Source of the DNA: Chondrilla cf. caribensis
Lineage: Eukaryota; Porifera; Demospongiae; Chondrillida; Chondrillidae
Direction: 5' to 3'
NCBI GenBank assembly: GCA_964020155.1
Contig: OZ026555.1
Span: 2,491,282-2,555,281 of the forward strand
DNA length: 64,000 bases
In this document: positions 33,781 to 45,056 of the stretch, in pieces
Position numbering within the stretch: the first letter of the stretch is position 1
Layout: each line of letters begins with the position of its first letter
Notes under the pieces: generated by a model
Database searches by the model: none
Told to the model about the DNA's origin: nothing
The model's input: only the letters and a program-made list of their open reading frames with translations
Program-made: the position numbers and the translations under genes

Positions 33781-34139
33781 TGTATGTGTGAAACACATAA
33801 CACAGAAAATCTGTCTCCTTGTGAGACTGTTCAGTAGAATGCACACTACTGCAGGTGACAGGTCTGCACCAGGTGTGCAGGGCCTGTTGCTGGCCTCATC
33901 TGTGTCACAGTTGCTGGTCAGCCTCACTTGACTACATGATCCACACATACGTGTGTACCTCACATCAACGTGTGTTCTATTACTCCCACTGTATGTATTC
34001 ATAGGTGCACTTGTGTATCTGTGTGTGTATTATGCAATTCATTCAATCCTCCTCCACAACAGATACGCACTCACCACCTCTCCCTCTTCTCCTGTAGCTA
34101 CGTACTCACTACCTCTCACTGCTCCACAAACTGATTGAC

Positions 34140-34850
34140 AGTCTTTATATTGTTTATTATGTATAGCCAGTGCAATTGTAGCTATCAGTTATGTGTTGGA
34201 GTACAATATTACTTTTAACTACTATCAGTCGTACAGTGTAATATACAGAGTATGTGTATTACGTATATTAGATTCCTGCAATGTATGTGTATATTGTGTT
34301 TATAGCTATAGAAGAGTGATTTTAAACGTACATTGAATATGAATATTTGTAGATATGTATAAAATACATTAATAGGGTCCGTACTTAATTAACAATAATT
34401 ATGTAATAATATTTTACGTACGTATTTTATAACAATTTCATTAATTTTATCCATGTATATACAATGTTATATGATTGATCATACATAACATATCCAATGC
34501 ACATGACATTAATAATAATTACTGTATATTATTATTATATCATATTAATATATATATAATACAAATTTAAAATTGATGAATATAATAATATGGATATTAT
34601 ATGAACCACTTGTATGATATATGTACTGTATGTACCTATATATAACCATGCAAGCATGCCTTTTATTATAGTGAAACACAGAGTATAGATTTAATGACAT
34701 GCATGGTCATGATGTCCACATACAACAATAATTGAACAATACTATTTACACTGTTTTTATAAAAATTAAAAATAATAATGATATTAATTATAAAATAAAG
34801 TAATAATAAAAATTAATGATATTACTAAATTAACAGAGCTACAATAGGTA
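34140..34850. other. AT-rich intergenic stretch
   Basis: Long A/T-rich sequence between the plus-strand 33 kb exon and the CARD gene. No open frame with coding character, no terminal repeats and no RNA gene seen. Confidence 0.5.
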
Positions 34851-34904
34851 ACTCAGAGATGCATGGCAGTAAACCATGACATGTGACCAAACACAGACAA
34901 AATA

Positions 34905-35262
34905 GTCCTGGTGTACACTGTCCTGACGGTCCTGGTGTACACTGTCCTGACGGTCCTGGTGTACACTGTCCTGACGGTCCTGGTGTACACTGTCCTGACG
35001 GTCCTGGTGTACACTGTACTGACGATCCTGGTGTACACTGTACTTACGGTCCTGGTGTACACTGTCCTGACGGTCCTGGTGTACATTGTACTTACGGTCC
35101 TGGTGTACACTGTCCTGATGGTCCTGGTGTACACGGTGCTGACAGTCCTGGTGTACACTGTCCCGTGAGTCCTGGTGTACACTGTCCTGACAGTCCTGGT
35201 GTACACTGTTCTGATGGTCCTGGTGTACACTGTCCTGACAGTCCTGTACACTACACTGTCCT
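34905..35262. repeat. 24-bp minisatellite downstream of the CARD gene
   Basis: About 15 copies of a unit like CCTGGTGTACACTGTCCTGA plus CGGT, each holding the palindrome GTGTACAC. Because 24 is a multiple of three and no stop falls in the unit, several frames on both strands stay open (for example VHQDRQDS repeats); these are not taken as genes. It starts about 90 bp beyond the stop codon of the CARD gene, so is probably in its 3' UTR. Confidence 0.9.
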
Positions 35263-35353
35263 GATGGTTCTGGTTCAGATGAAGTCTCAAGGTCCCATGT
35301 ATGTGCTCCACACAATGTACATACTAGTAATCCTTAAGCTAATCTAAAATACC

Positions 35354-35748
35354 TCATGAAGATATTTGATCCTTCACAGATTTTTCAATTCTGTCTGCTA
35401 GGTCTTCTAATACAGCACTTCTTCCTGCTTCCTTTGCTTCATCTCTCAAAAACTCACAGAATCGTAGCATATCATCACCATTATGGTTCTTCTCAAAGTG
35501 TTTCAGTAACTTAGAAGCTGCAGCAGCAGGATCTCCATGATCAAGTTGAGCTTCAATCTTAGCATTACATGTCGAATCAATAAGGTTGTATTCTCTCTCC
35601 AAAGTGTCAACACGTGGTATTGTCAACATGTCCTCAATGTCTTTCCTGAGCTCCCTCCATTTGAAGGACTTGATAACATCCTTAGCTCTGACACGACTGT
35701 AGGATACCTCCTTCATATCGGAAGCAGGATGTACTTCTGATGGAACAG
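35354..35748 (-). CDS. CARD gene, last exon (second CARD-like domain)
   Basis: Acceptor TTTTGTAG|, phase 1 in, stop TGA at 35354. It encodes AVPSEVHPASDMKEVSYSR then a helical death-fold region: NLIDSTCNAKIEAQLDHGD, AAASKLLKHFEKNHNGD and LRFCEFLRDEA. The CARD-like pattern (LID, A-x-x-L-L-x-x, F-x-x-F-L) repeats that of the preceding exon, so it arose by duplication. CARDs act as homotypic adaptors, often to NLRs or caspases; partners here are unknown. A DEATH/DED fold is the alternative. Confidence 0.7.
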
Positions 35749-35995
35749 CTACAAAACATACAAAGATACAAAGCACACATTGTAAAACTCAATAAACATC
35801 ACACAATATATAAATACATGCAAAGATTTGTTGTGTGCATGTGGCATTATGAATCAAAGAAGGTGAGAGGGACAATAATAAACATCTAAGTAATTGCATA
35901 AAAATGTATCATTCTGATACAGCTGTAGCATGTAAAATATAAGAAGTGAAGAACAGTATTGTAGGGGAGGGGTTCTGTTGAAAGATATGCTAGCA

Positions 35996-36001
<6 letters not shown>

Positions 36002-36047
<46 letters not shown>
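36002..36047. repeat. (AC)n microsatellite beside a splice donor
   Basis: About 46 bp of AC, i.e. TG in the CARD gene transcript, starting some 20 bp into the intron after the 36067 donor. Confidence 0.9.
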
Positions 36048-36051
<4 letters not shown>

Positions 36052-36066
36052 GACACACAAACACAC

Positions 36067-36426
36067 CTGACAATGTTTTAACACAGTCTTCAATAGTGCC
36101 TGCCAATTGTGCTAACACTGGAGATGTATTACCAGCCTGGTCTTCCAAAAACTTACGAAATTCCATAATTTTATCCCCATCATGGTTGTCCTCAATGTAC
36201 TCTACCAACTCAGTGGCTGCTCCAGCACGCTGTCCACATCTTAGTTTAGCCTGGATGTTGTCTCTACAGTCAGAATCAATGAGGTCTCTGGCCTCCAGTA
36301 AAACTGTTCGGTGGTCAGTCAGCATCTGCTTGAACTTCTTAATAAGCACTTCTTTACCAATACTCTGCACAACATCTGCAGCTGATAGATGGCTGTAATG
36401 GGTTTTTCTCTTCTTTGGGCTAGACT
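36067..36426 (-). CDS. CARD gene, exon with first CARD-like domain
   Basis: A 360-nt exon, acceptor ACACTACAG|, donor TTGTCAG|GTGTGT, phase 1-1. It starts ESSPKKRKTHYSHLSAADVV, with a basic SPKKRK stretch that could be a nuclear signal. The CARD-like part holds EARDLIDSDCRDNIQAKLRC, GAATELVEYIEDNHDGD and IMEFRKFLEDQAG. The donor runs directly into a TG microsatellite. Confidence 0.7.
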
Positions 36427-36816
36427 CTGTAGTGTGTTGTGGGATGTGAGAGGAATTGTTGTAAGATGGGAGGGGGAATGTTTTGAGAAGGGAGGGGTAG
36501 TGCTGTAAATGTGGGGAATGTGATGATGAACCGCTCACTACCTTCTGCATGTTTCTAAACATCCTATAAACCAAAGGTTTCACAAAACATAAACCTTCCG
36601 TGAAAGGCATCACATAATATTGTAGGACCTTCACATTAATACAACAAATATCAAAAATGTACAATACATGACTACAGTGACTGTGGCAATTGGATGTTAA
36701 TTTAAGGATGATACATATGCTAGACCTCATGAAAACAATTGATTAAACATTAAAATTGGTTCAATGACATACCAATACTCTTAAGGAATACATAACATTG
36801 AGACACACTGACTGAC

Positions 36817-37066
36817 CATACTGAGGGACTATGCGATGTGTTCTCTGAAGAGTATATGGAGTTTGAGGGGAATCCCCTGAGTGATGAGCATTTATGTGAC
36901 TATGAGTACTGCTGGGAGACATATCAGGTCTGCTAGTCTCCATGGGAACAGTAACCAATGATGACGGATCCACAGTCACTCCAACAGAGCTGATAGTACT
37001 CTGAGGCAGAGAAGCTCTTTGTGACATTGGAGAACTTCTGGAAGAGTCAGACTGTGTAGAGTGGAC
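36817..37066 (-). CDS. CARD gene, Ser/Pro-rich linker exon
   Basis: A 250-nt exon in phase 0-1, acceptor TTCACTAG|, donor CAGTATG|GTCAGTCAG. It is rich in Ser, Thr and Pro (RSSPMSQRASLPQSTISSV), likely a disordered linker. Phases agree with the exons on both sides. Confidence 0.6.
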
Positions 37067-37098
37067 CTAGTGAAGAACACAGAATAATAACACACATA

Positions 37099-37101
<3 letters not shown>

Positions 37102-37147
<46 letters not shown>
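37102..37147. repeat. (AC)n microsatellite beside a splice donor
   Basis: About 46 bp of AC, i.e. TG in the transcript, 8 bp into the intron after the 37155 donor of the CARD gene. Confidence 0.9.
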
Positions 37148-37150
<3 letters not shown>

Positions 37151-37154
37151 TCAC

Positions 37155-37225
37155 ATTGTGGCTAGCATAGTCCACCTGGTGAACTGGAGAGGATGAAGTA
37201 GATTCTAACGCAGAGGAAGAGCAAT
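37155..37225 (-). CDS. CARD gene, small linker exon
   Basis: A 71-nt phase 1-0 exon (CTGTAG| to |GTGAGCAG) encoding NCSSSALESTSSSPVHQVDY and a few residues. The intron after it begins with a TG microsatellite 8 bp from the donor. Confidence 0.55.
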
Positions 37226-37267
37226 CTACAGTAAATCAAGTCTAACAACACAATAATAATATATTAC

Positions 37268-37459
37268 AAATTCAATGTAATTCACTAGCCAAATAATTTT
37301 TACACCAAACGTTTTGACAGCTGACTGCTGTCTTCTTCAGTGGTATGGAATACAGATTGTGAGTGTGCCTTCTGTATTCCATACCACTGAAGAAGACAGC
37401 AGTCAGCTGTCGAAACGTTTCGTGTAAAAATTATTTGGCTAGTGAATTACATTGAATTT
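37268..37459. mobile_element. 192-bp palindrome with hammerhead-like cores
   Basis: Arms of about 86 bp with few mismatches around a 17-nt loop. The right arm, plus strand, reads CTGAAGA, then GACAGC-AGTCA-GCTGTC (a stem-loop), then GAAACG, the arrangement of a hammerhead ribozyme core (CUGANGA, stem II, GAAA). The left arm carries the mutated form AAAACG. Repeats with such motifs are known from Penelope-like retroelements. Confidence 0.65.
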
Positions 37460-38089
37460 GTGATATATGACAACACCTAGCCGTTCAACCATTTTCGCAC
37501 GATAATACTATGTCAGTTTATACATACAATGTATAGTCTGTCATACCCAGACCCTCATTCCTCCATTGAAATCCATTATATAAATAAATTGTTGAACACC
37601 AGACAAAATGGAGGAGAAGGTCTGTACAAGTTAGAGTACTGTATCCCGTACATCTCAAGATTAGTGCGAGTGTTGAAATGAAGCAGGTGCACTTATCAGG
37701 GAAAGATTCACATGTAATCCCAAAAAATCCAAAGAACATAATATTCAATACAAACAATAGATTCACATTCTCTCAGAGGACACTATACATTCAATACAGT
37801 GGTATGTATCGGCACTGCCACATATTACAATGATGCATGTGGGTCTGTACAGGCTTTGAAGTTAAAGGAGTCTTGTGGGGTCAGTGATGTTTGAAAAATC
37901 AAATAGGAATAATGTGGGCTTTTGGATGTGAGATATTAACTTTTATTAACAACGCAAGAATTAACTTATTACTAGGATGTGGGACAAATGGCAGGGGAAT
38001 TCATTACTGAAAATTTCCAATACCCTTACATACCCTGCAGCTGCAAGGCTCTAAAACTGTTCACACCTAGTATAATAATTTATATTATA

Positions 38090-38290
38090 CAAAAAGATGG
38101 CCAGTTTCAAAACGCTGAGATTAAATAATGGGCCAGAATTCGAGCGCAACAACATCTATGAACATAATAACTTCAGCGAAGGTTCTTCTAAGCCTGAAAG
38201 AAACACACAATTGATTCAAGTGCAGAGGGCGGCAGCAGAACAGAAGTTTTTTAACTCGAAATACTTGTTCCTGAGGGGTGGGGGAGGTTA
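38090..38290. repeat. Dispersed repeat, shared with 11603-11790
   Basis: Carries a 64-codon plus-strand frame starting MASFKTLRLNNGPEFERN, absent as an open frame from the other copy. Probably a mobile-element fragment rather than a gene. Confidence 0.45.
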
Positions 38291-38357
38291 AAGCTTTGGC
38301 AGAATCAAACTAGGGATGCAAACCTAGTTCCCCTGAATATGTATAATTTCTACAATA

Positions 38358-38457
38358 CAGGGTACTCTTGTTAATCCGCCACAATTGGTTTTAGCAATAT
38401 TTGACGGATATATGGGTTTGGCGGATAAAGCGGTGGCAGATTAACGAGAATTCACTG
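38358..38457. mobile_element. 100-bp hairpin MITE
   Basis: CAGGGTACTCTTGTTAATCC and ...GATTAACGAGAATTCACTG are imperfect inverted ends, with TA on both sides, in a CARD gene intron. Confidence 0.6.
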
Positions 38458-38512
38458 TACCTAGTATTTACCAACCCAACAGCATGGGGTAGTATACTGC
38501 TCATGTACATAC

Positions 38513-38644
38513 TGGTAACATTAGACTCAAACTGACCAGTTACTCCAACCAGTGGTGGCTGCTCTATATGATGTCTCTTATATGAAGGTTCTCCAGTTGT
38601 GTTTGAGCCAGGTTTCTGAGGGGATTCCACACGAGATACACCAC
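38513..38644 (-). CDS. CARD gene, upstream linker exon
   Basis: A 132-nt phase 1-1 exon (TCTCACCTAG| to |GTATGTAC) encoding GVSRVESPQKPGSNTTGEP and IEQPPLVGVTGQFESN. Proline-rich; no domain recognised. Confidence 0.55.
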
Positions 38645-38668
38645 CTAGGTGAGAGTGAGTGCAAACTA

Positions 38669-39012
38669 GTGCAATTAATCGATTAATCAATCGATTTTCA
38701 TTTCAAATCTGATTATTGTTAATAGTGCAAGCAAATCGATTAATCACAGGAAGTATAATTATATGAGTATTCCAGGAAACCACCCCCACCCTATCACCCA
38801 GAACGTTCACTCAGTGGGTTCAGTATTGTACCTGAAATGCAAAAAGGACGCTATGGATCTCACTTCATGTCCATTGCATGACTACTCAGTCTAATAAAGT
38901 GGGGATGGTTTCTGGTTACACCCACTTAATTATTTCTGGTGATTAGTCAATTAATCAATCGGTTAATATGTACTGATAATCAATTTGAAAATTACAGCCG
39001 ATTCCCAGCCCT
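38669..39012. mobile_element. ATCGATTAATC-type MITE, left end lost
   Basis: ATTAATCGATTAATCAATCG at the left and AATTAATCAATCGG..CGATTCCCAGCC at the right. CTAGTGCA before and CTAGTACA after would fit an 8-bp hAT-type duplication with one change. Lies in a CARD gene intron. Confidence 0.45.
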
Positions 39013-39068
39013 AGTACAAACACATGATGAAGATTTAGAAAGAGACTTCAAACAGAGCTCTTCCTCAC

Positions 39069-39279
39069 CTGTTGGGCAACTACTGTTGAGAGGGTTGAGA
39101 GTCAAGGTTTTACCATCTCTAGTGAAGTGGGTCAGAATGTCCTCTGGGATCCGCTCCATGAAGAAGGATTGGTCATCATTATCATAAAACTCCAACTTCA
39201 ACTCTACTGATGTCTTATTCCTAGCAGTTCCTCTCAGAATACCAGTTAACAAGGAAACCCCTTGGGGCGTTCGGGCACT
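39069..39279 (-). CDS. CARD gene, most upstream exon seen
   Basis: A 211-nt exon, acceptor ACTTGTAG|, donor CAACAG|GTGAGG, phase 0-1. It encodes TPQGVSLLTGILRGTARNK, VELKLEFYDNDDQSFF and MERIPEDILTHFTRDGK, compact globular-looking sequence. I cannot name the domain. The 5' part of the gene was not found in 39.3-41 kb. Confidence 0.6.
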
Positions 39280-39679
39280 CTACAAGTAGATGTGTACTAA
39301 CAATAAAGACACTGTACAAGATGTCACAATATTTACATTGACTAGTAATTCATAGTGACAAGGGGTAATAAAACATTGACCACAATATAATGTATATCTA
39401 CTGCAACAGAACAATGGTGAACACATGCAGTGGCAACAGAACAAATCATGTGTTACATGTGATATAGTAAAAGTATTTCTTATTCAGAGTATTGTTCTTT
39501 CTGTTGGTTCAAATGATGGTTATATTGAATGAATGCTATTATCAATTATATATGTGTATACACACAGTACATGTCATAAACAACTTTCACCATCACTTGT
39601 AATCATGCAACATTGTCTAGTGTCATTGCACATTATAACAAATAATAATTATTGTTACACTAATATAAAAGAAGATAGG

Positions 39680-39860
39680 TCAGGTATCAGGTATCAGGTA
39701 TCAGGTATCAGGTATCAGGTATCAGGTATCATTATTTAAAGTGGAAAGCCGTTAGCCATTGGCTACTATAAGGGCTCCCACAAGGTCATACAAGATTATG
39801 CACTATTTCATCATTTTATCACTTGCACTATTTATACATACTGTACATACATACACGTAT
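39680..39860 (-). mobile_element. Retroelement with TGATACC tail, copy 2
   Basis: Seven CAGGTAT units on the plus strand (39680-39731) followed by CCGTTAGCCATTGGCTAC, the body shared with the 5.1 and 45.1 kb copies. The right limit is approximate. Confidence 0.5.
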
Positions 39861-39894
39861 ATTTGAGTATACTATTATTATTACTGGATGGACC

Positions 39895-40115
39895 CATCCC
39901 AACCTCAGGTACTATCTAGCCATCAGGAGAGCTGATGAGGAGAGAGTAGAGTGGAGCAAGGAGTGTTGGACAGAGAAGAGGAGTTTGACAATTGATGTCA
40001 TTTTAACTGACACAACAAGAGAGGGAAGAAAGATTATCCAAGGAAAATCAAGGCCCTACCCAAGCACCCCCCAACATTCATGCATGGGTTGGTATTGCAA
40101 TAAGAGGAAGTGCTG
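39895..40115 (+). other. Unassigned plus-strand frame
   Basis: An open stretch reading TGWTHPNLRYYLAIRRADEE and ERVEWSKECWTEKRSL. It looks coding in composition but I see neither start, splice context nor family. Could be an exon or old transposon sequence. Confidence 0.3.
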
Positions 40116-40614
40116 AAATTGTAATGTTTACAGGAGTTCCGACAGCAATGAGGTATGCTAAGATCCTGGATGCTGCACTGGTTTCCTCTGCTGGATCACA
40201 GTACGCAGGAGACCACTAAATACATCCCCAACATACAGATCTGATGCAAAGCAATGCACCCTGTCACACACGTCTCATAAGCATGTACCATGCATGTACC
40301 ACGCATATACATAATCCAAGAAACATATTCCAGGTGTATAGCACATCCATTTATATGCTCTTATGTAAGCAAATCTGAGGTACATTTTGGTTGTTTACGT
40401 AAATTCAAATACAGGTCACAACATGTTTTAGCATAAATTTTATTTTTTCGTTTTTTTTGATGAATGTTCCATGCATTGCACAGCCATGTTTGATGAAGAT
40501 GTGGTTATGTAATGAATGGAAACCCACCAGTTGAGAGGATCTGAAAGAAGAAATGTAGAAGTACTGGGCAGGACCAAAACCAGCTTGGGATTCGCAGAGC
40601 ACATCTAAATGATT

Positions 40615-41030
40615 CTCCCATGATCCGTTAACTTTTTCAAAGAAGCGTTACCCGAAAACCGTTAGCGGTTTTCAGATAACCGTTAACCGAATATCATTTA
40701 CGTACATACGAATACGTGTATACATCACAGCATACCAGGAGAGCTTAATAGAAGTTTGATTTCAGCGACTCGGAAAGAATGGTTCTTGGAACGAAAGGAT
40801 GGAACTTGCTTTGGTGAGAGTGTAGCTTCTCTTGCACTTTGTGATCTAATCACGTGTTACGTCACAGAAATGCACTTATGTTATGTATTAACAGGTTTCA
40901 GTTAACGGTTAACGGTTTACGGTGAATGGTGCCTTGATAAAGGTTGGCATTTATCTGTTATCCGAAAACCGGCAAATGAAATTACTGTTACCTTGTTTAT
41001 GGACCGTGCCGTATGTTGAAAAAAAGGATC
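40615..41030. mobile_element. Inverted-repeat element rich in GGTTAACG
   Basis: Clusters of CCGTTAACC and GGTTAACGG motifs and CGAAAACCG on both sides of a 200-bp centre form nested inverted repeats. No coding sequence; limits are approximate. Confidence 0.4.
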
Positions 41031-41152
41031 TTTAGGTTACAACTGCTTTCAGTGGTACAACCAATACCCAGCTGTACAACAGTTATGTCAACAAATAACA
41101 GTAACATCCAAAATAATACACATGAAGTAGTAATACACTAGTGATCACTTAC

Positions 41153-41271
41153 AGGATGATAAATCTCCATTTCTACTGTTTTACACTTGTACTGTGACCA
41201 TGCTTCACACAATTTCTTCTCATCCACTGGAGTGTTGTCCTGGTCAGGAATGACGAGATGTAATGGAACAA
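41153..41271 (-). CDS. NLR-B region, unit 3 exon d
   Basis: A 119-nt phase 1-0 exon encoding VVPLHLVIPDQDNTPVDEK and YKCKTVEMEIYHP, with the standard boundaries. Confidence 0.6.
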
Positions 41272-41822
41272 CTTCAATAAATCATGTCATCTTGTTCAAA
41301 ACTCACTGACAAACATTCCTCATAACACTGAAGGCATCCAATCTACTACCATACAGTATACTAATTCTACCAGATAAAGGTTGCATTGGAATGAGCAGTG
41401 TTGACAAACAGTTTGAACAACACTACACACAGTCTATGTAAACTGTAAACTATTCAATTTCACTTGCACCTACACACACAGACTACTCAATTGGACAAAT
41501 AATTATACTATGTAACTACAGCATTAACAAATATTCATATACAATTTGCCTGGCAGGTACATACTTGACAACATGTAGGCCGGATCAAATCTCAACTTAA
41601 TATCTATGTCCCTATTACAGGGGGTTATCCAATTTGGAGATCATTTTGTAGACTACAGTACTACACTGGACACAGAATGGTATCCTTAATAAAGAGGTTT
41701 TCTTAATTCAAAATAATAGTAATAGTAATAATTGCAATAGAGACGTATCACTGTAGTAAAATAAATAAATAAGGCATGATTGAAAGTGTGGGAACTGCAA
41801 GACCATGAGTAGCTATGATATA

Positions 41823-41996
41823 CACTGGAACCTCTCTGTTAAGGACATTTTGGGACCTTAATTTAGTCCTTAATACAGAGGTTTCCTCAATTCAGAGGTC
41901 AATTGATACCCTACTGTACTACACTGGGACACAGAATGGTGTCCTTATTATAGAGGTTTCCATATTTCAGAGGTTTGTAATAGAGAGGTTCCACTG
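41823..41996. mobile_element. MITE, CAGTGGAACCTC family, 174 bp
   Basis: CACTGGAACCTCTCTGTTAA and TAATAGAGAGGTTCCACTG ends, TA on both sides, with internal ACTACACTGGGACACAGAATG. Worn copies of the same interior lie near 3025-3150, 7455-7570 and 41620-41755. Confidence 0.75.
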
Positions 41997-42184
41997 TATA
42001 GGTTTGGGACATAAGAATGGTATAATATAATTTGAATTAAATATAACTGAATAATTTTATACCAATAAGAATCAAGTGTATTGTACATGGTGGAATATAA
42101 TAGCCAGACAGAATGATATTATCATGGTGAGGTTGTACAATATTCAGGAGTTCCAGCTCTTTATATACAGTACACTGAACTTAC

Positions 42185-42348
42185 AGAAGTCAATCTCATG
42201 GTAACATTCAAATCCTCCAAATCCTCAGCAGCTTGCACTCCACAGAGCATTGCTGCCCACTCTGCTGGAGAGAGATGCAATGTCAACTGACTTGTGTGAC
42301 ATGGAACCAGTAACAGCTTCAGTGAAGACATCCATGATTCATCATATT
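42185..42348 (-). CDS. NLR-B region, unit 3 exon b
   Basis: 164 nt, phase 1-0, with EYDESWMSSLKLLLVP and EWAAMLCGVQAAEDLEDL. Splice sites conserved. Confidence 0.65.
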
Positions 42349-42746
42349 CTGTGATAAAAGTTGGCAAAATAACAGGAATCAATTAATGCAAATTTTGGTA
42401 CAAACAGCAAGTTCATTGTAAAGATTGTAACTATTGTGGCCTATTGGGAAAAAGTAATTCAAGTTTAAAAACTTGTGGGGCAGGATGGACACTGTGGATC
42501 AGACAATCTAAAGGAAACGAAAAAGGACTGTTGAAATTTTCAATAATTCCAAATTATAGCTGGGTTGCAATTATGTCTGCATCTTGGTTCGAAAGTGGCA
42601 ATTTTTGTGAGAATGTCCAGACTGATCATTTAACCCCTAGTGCATATACGCAGGTTGACTATGTCTGCATGGCCAATGTCCATGGAAGTCAGTAGCAAAA
42701 GAGGTATCATACAAATCAACTTACAGGTTGGAGTGTGTTCACTTAC

Positions 42747-42858
42747 CAGAGGAACAGTTATACCAGCAGTCAATCACCAAGTGCTGTACATTGTGGCATA
42801 ATGATATTCCCTTTAGTAGTGTCCTCACAAAAGATTTACATAACTCAGTCCACCATCC
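42747..42858 (-). CDS. NLR-B region, unit 3 exon a
   Basis: 112 nt, phase 0-1, encoding GWWTELCKSFVRTLLKG, ISLCHNVQHLVIDC and YNCSS, an LRR-like unit. Confidence 0.65.
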
Positions 42859-43487
42859 CTACAAGTGACCAAATGTAATATGTACAGTAAATAAACACAG
42901 TGTCCACAAAATGAAACACATGAGACAAAAAGGATTAATTCACAGTCTACTGATGTGAGTTAAGGCCAAAAACAGATTATGAAGCTGATTGATGTAATTA
43001 GTCCAAGATCCTGACAGATGAGAAAAGATCCAAGAGGTCAGTTACAGTACAGGTTGAACATAACTTACCGTATAATAATGAAATAACCATAATAAATATA
43101 TGAACAAAACTGCACTGTATATGCTGAATAGGGAGCCAGCATATGCTAAAATCTTGAAGACAATACACAAGGTATGATTTATCACTTCCTTTCATGCTAT
43201 AATTACATATATTAACAGTCACTCCCTCTCAAATGAGTAGCATTTGACAATATGGTGGACAACCATAAAGTGAACATTTGTGAATAAAAACAGAGGGGCA
43301 TTTTAGGATCTTGCTGCTACAAACTATACTTGAAATTTCTCCACTGTATATTGTTATAGGCATGAAGACTATCTCCATGTGTGCATGATAAAGAAAGCAT
43401 GGCAGGAGTGATTACATTAATCTGGGTTTCCAGTTCACGATCCAAATGACATCAAGTCCCCTACCATCCAGGTTCTTTTAGAGAGGA

Positions 43488-43700
43488 AGGGATTTATACA
43501 AAAGGTATGGGCTCGAATATAGATGTATATCAACAGATGTGAGTTCACAGGATCAATCAAGAAACACCATTTTCTTCATTCCATAAGATAAGGATAAGTG
43601 CCCACTGTTTTGATGAATCCATTTATGGTATTTTTACTGAAGCAATGAGATTTTGTCATAATCGATTATCTAGCCAAATTGTTCTGTTCTTCGATCTTCA
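43488..43700. mobile_element. Fragment of the 603-bp MITE family
   Basis: GAGTTCACAGGATCAATC, CATTCCATAAGATAAGGA and GATTATCTAGCCAAATTGTT match the interiors of 23344-23736 and 55916-56518. Terminal repeats are not preserved. Confidence 0.45.
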
Positions 43701-43859
43701 ATCGTTTGAGGATACTTGGGGCAAGATTACAGCTACTTCACTCATGCGATGTTTTATGTCTACTTCAGAATGCAATTAGCCTCCTGAAGGTCTTGCATGT
43801 ACTTCGCTGGTATTCCACAGTTGTCAACAACCTTTTCAAATTGCTGCTAGAGGCTGATT

Positions 43860-44480
43860 ACTAGCTGCACAGAAGAAAGAATCAGAACTTGGCTGACTGC
43901 ACCCCCTATCTCTTCTTTGGGCCTACGCATGGGGGATAGAGGGATGAGAGTATCTGTGGGTCTTCACCTTGGAAATCCACTCTGTACACCCCACTCCTGT
44001 GGTTACCGTGGAGAGATGACTGATGAGTCAGATACACATGGGCTCTGCTGTAGAAAGAGTGGAGGACATCTGCCATGCCACTCAGCCTTGAATGACATCA
44101 TGAAGAGAGCCTTGATGGCAATAAAGATCCCCTCCATCTTGGAACCTCAGAGACTCTGTCTATCCGATGGCATGCAAATACCCTGACGTGATGATTATCA
44201 TTTTTTGGGATCGAGGATGCGCCCTTGTGTGAGATGTCATAACACTTTTGCACCCACCAACATCCCATTGCCCACCTTAGGTACAAGGCTCCTAGCCAAC
44301 AGGGCTGCATGCTGCTACAAAACACCAGAAGTATCGTGACCTTTCACAGTCACACATATTCGTACCTGTGGCAGTAGAGACATCTGGTGTCCTTGGAGAA
44401 AAATCTGAACCACACTCCTCAGTGTTCTAGGGAGGCATACTAGAATCCACTCCGGTGATCCATTGTCATACCTCAAGCTC
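43860..44480 (+). pseudogene. Degraded retrotransposon ORF, copy 1
   Basis: Broken plus-strand frames such as RKSGGHLPCHSALNDIMKRA and IPSILEPQRLCLSDG. The same motif order (K-x-G-x-H-x-x-H/C-x-x-L-x-D-x-I-K-R, then P-x-I-L-x-P) recurs at 46.05-46.3 kb. This is typical of invertebrate non-LTR retrotransposon polyproteins. Stops and frameshifts are frequent. Confidence 0.45.
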
Positions 44481-45056
44481 TGCCAAAGAATCAGCATTGC
44501 CATTCAGAAGTTCAATGTTATAGCAATAATTATTAATGCCTGGCACTTTGTGACATTATATACAGTGTATAGTGCCACCCACTCAATAATATTATACCAC
44601 TGGTTAATATGCCAAACCATTTATTATATATTATGCGTTAAATTCTGGCATAAATTCATTAATATGCATACATGTATTGTGCCAACTGTCAAATCCACCA
44701 TCCATGTTTTTTTCTCCATTAGTACTTTCAGTGCGTGTTAGGTAATACTTACTAGGCCAAAGCTTTTTGAGTGTTATTTGTATCCAAGGGAAGATGGTTA
44801 GCAAGTAGAGAACAGATTGATTGTAGCCTGACAGCAAGAAATTTGTGCACATAAAGAAGCCAATCAGACGTATAGCCATGATACGATCGCAGGGCATTTT
44901 CCATGTCAGAGGGAGCTCAAGATTGCTAGAACATTCAGCAATATTCTATAAACTTCGAGAAAATCCGAATCTGACTTCTATGGAATGTTATCAGCCAAAG
45001 GCCAAAAGAGCAGTGAACCTGCAATTTGGTCAGATAGATGACCATTCAGCCATCAT

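Larger units (their letters stand above)
41035..43230. repeat. Segmental repeat unit 3
   Basis: Truncated at the left compared with other units. Carries cassette exons a (unit 1 subtype), b and d. The mini-exon region near 41565 lacks a usable in-phase acceptor. Confidence 0.65.

Noticed and set aside
34905..35262. CRISPR array
   Set aside because: The units are head-to-tail 24-mers without unique spacers, and the context is eukaryotic.
34839..35347. Three overlapping frames of 150-158 codons over the minisatellite
   Set aside because: The 24-bp unit has no stop in several frames, so length alone is not evidence; the amino-acid repeats simply mirror the DNA repeat.
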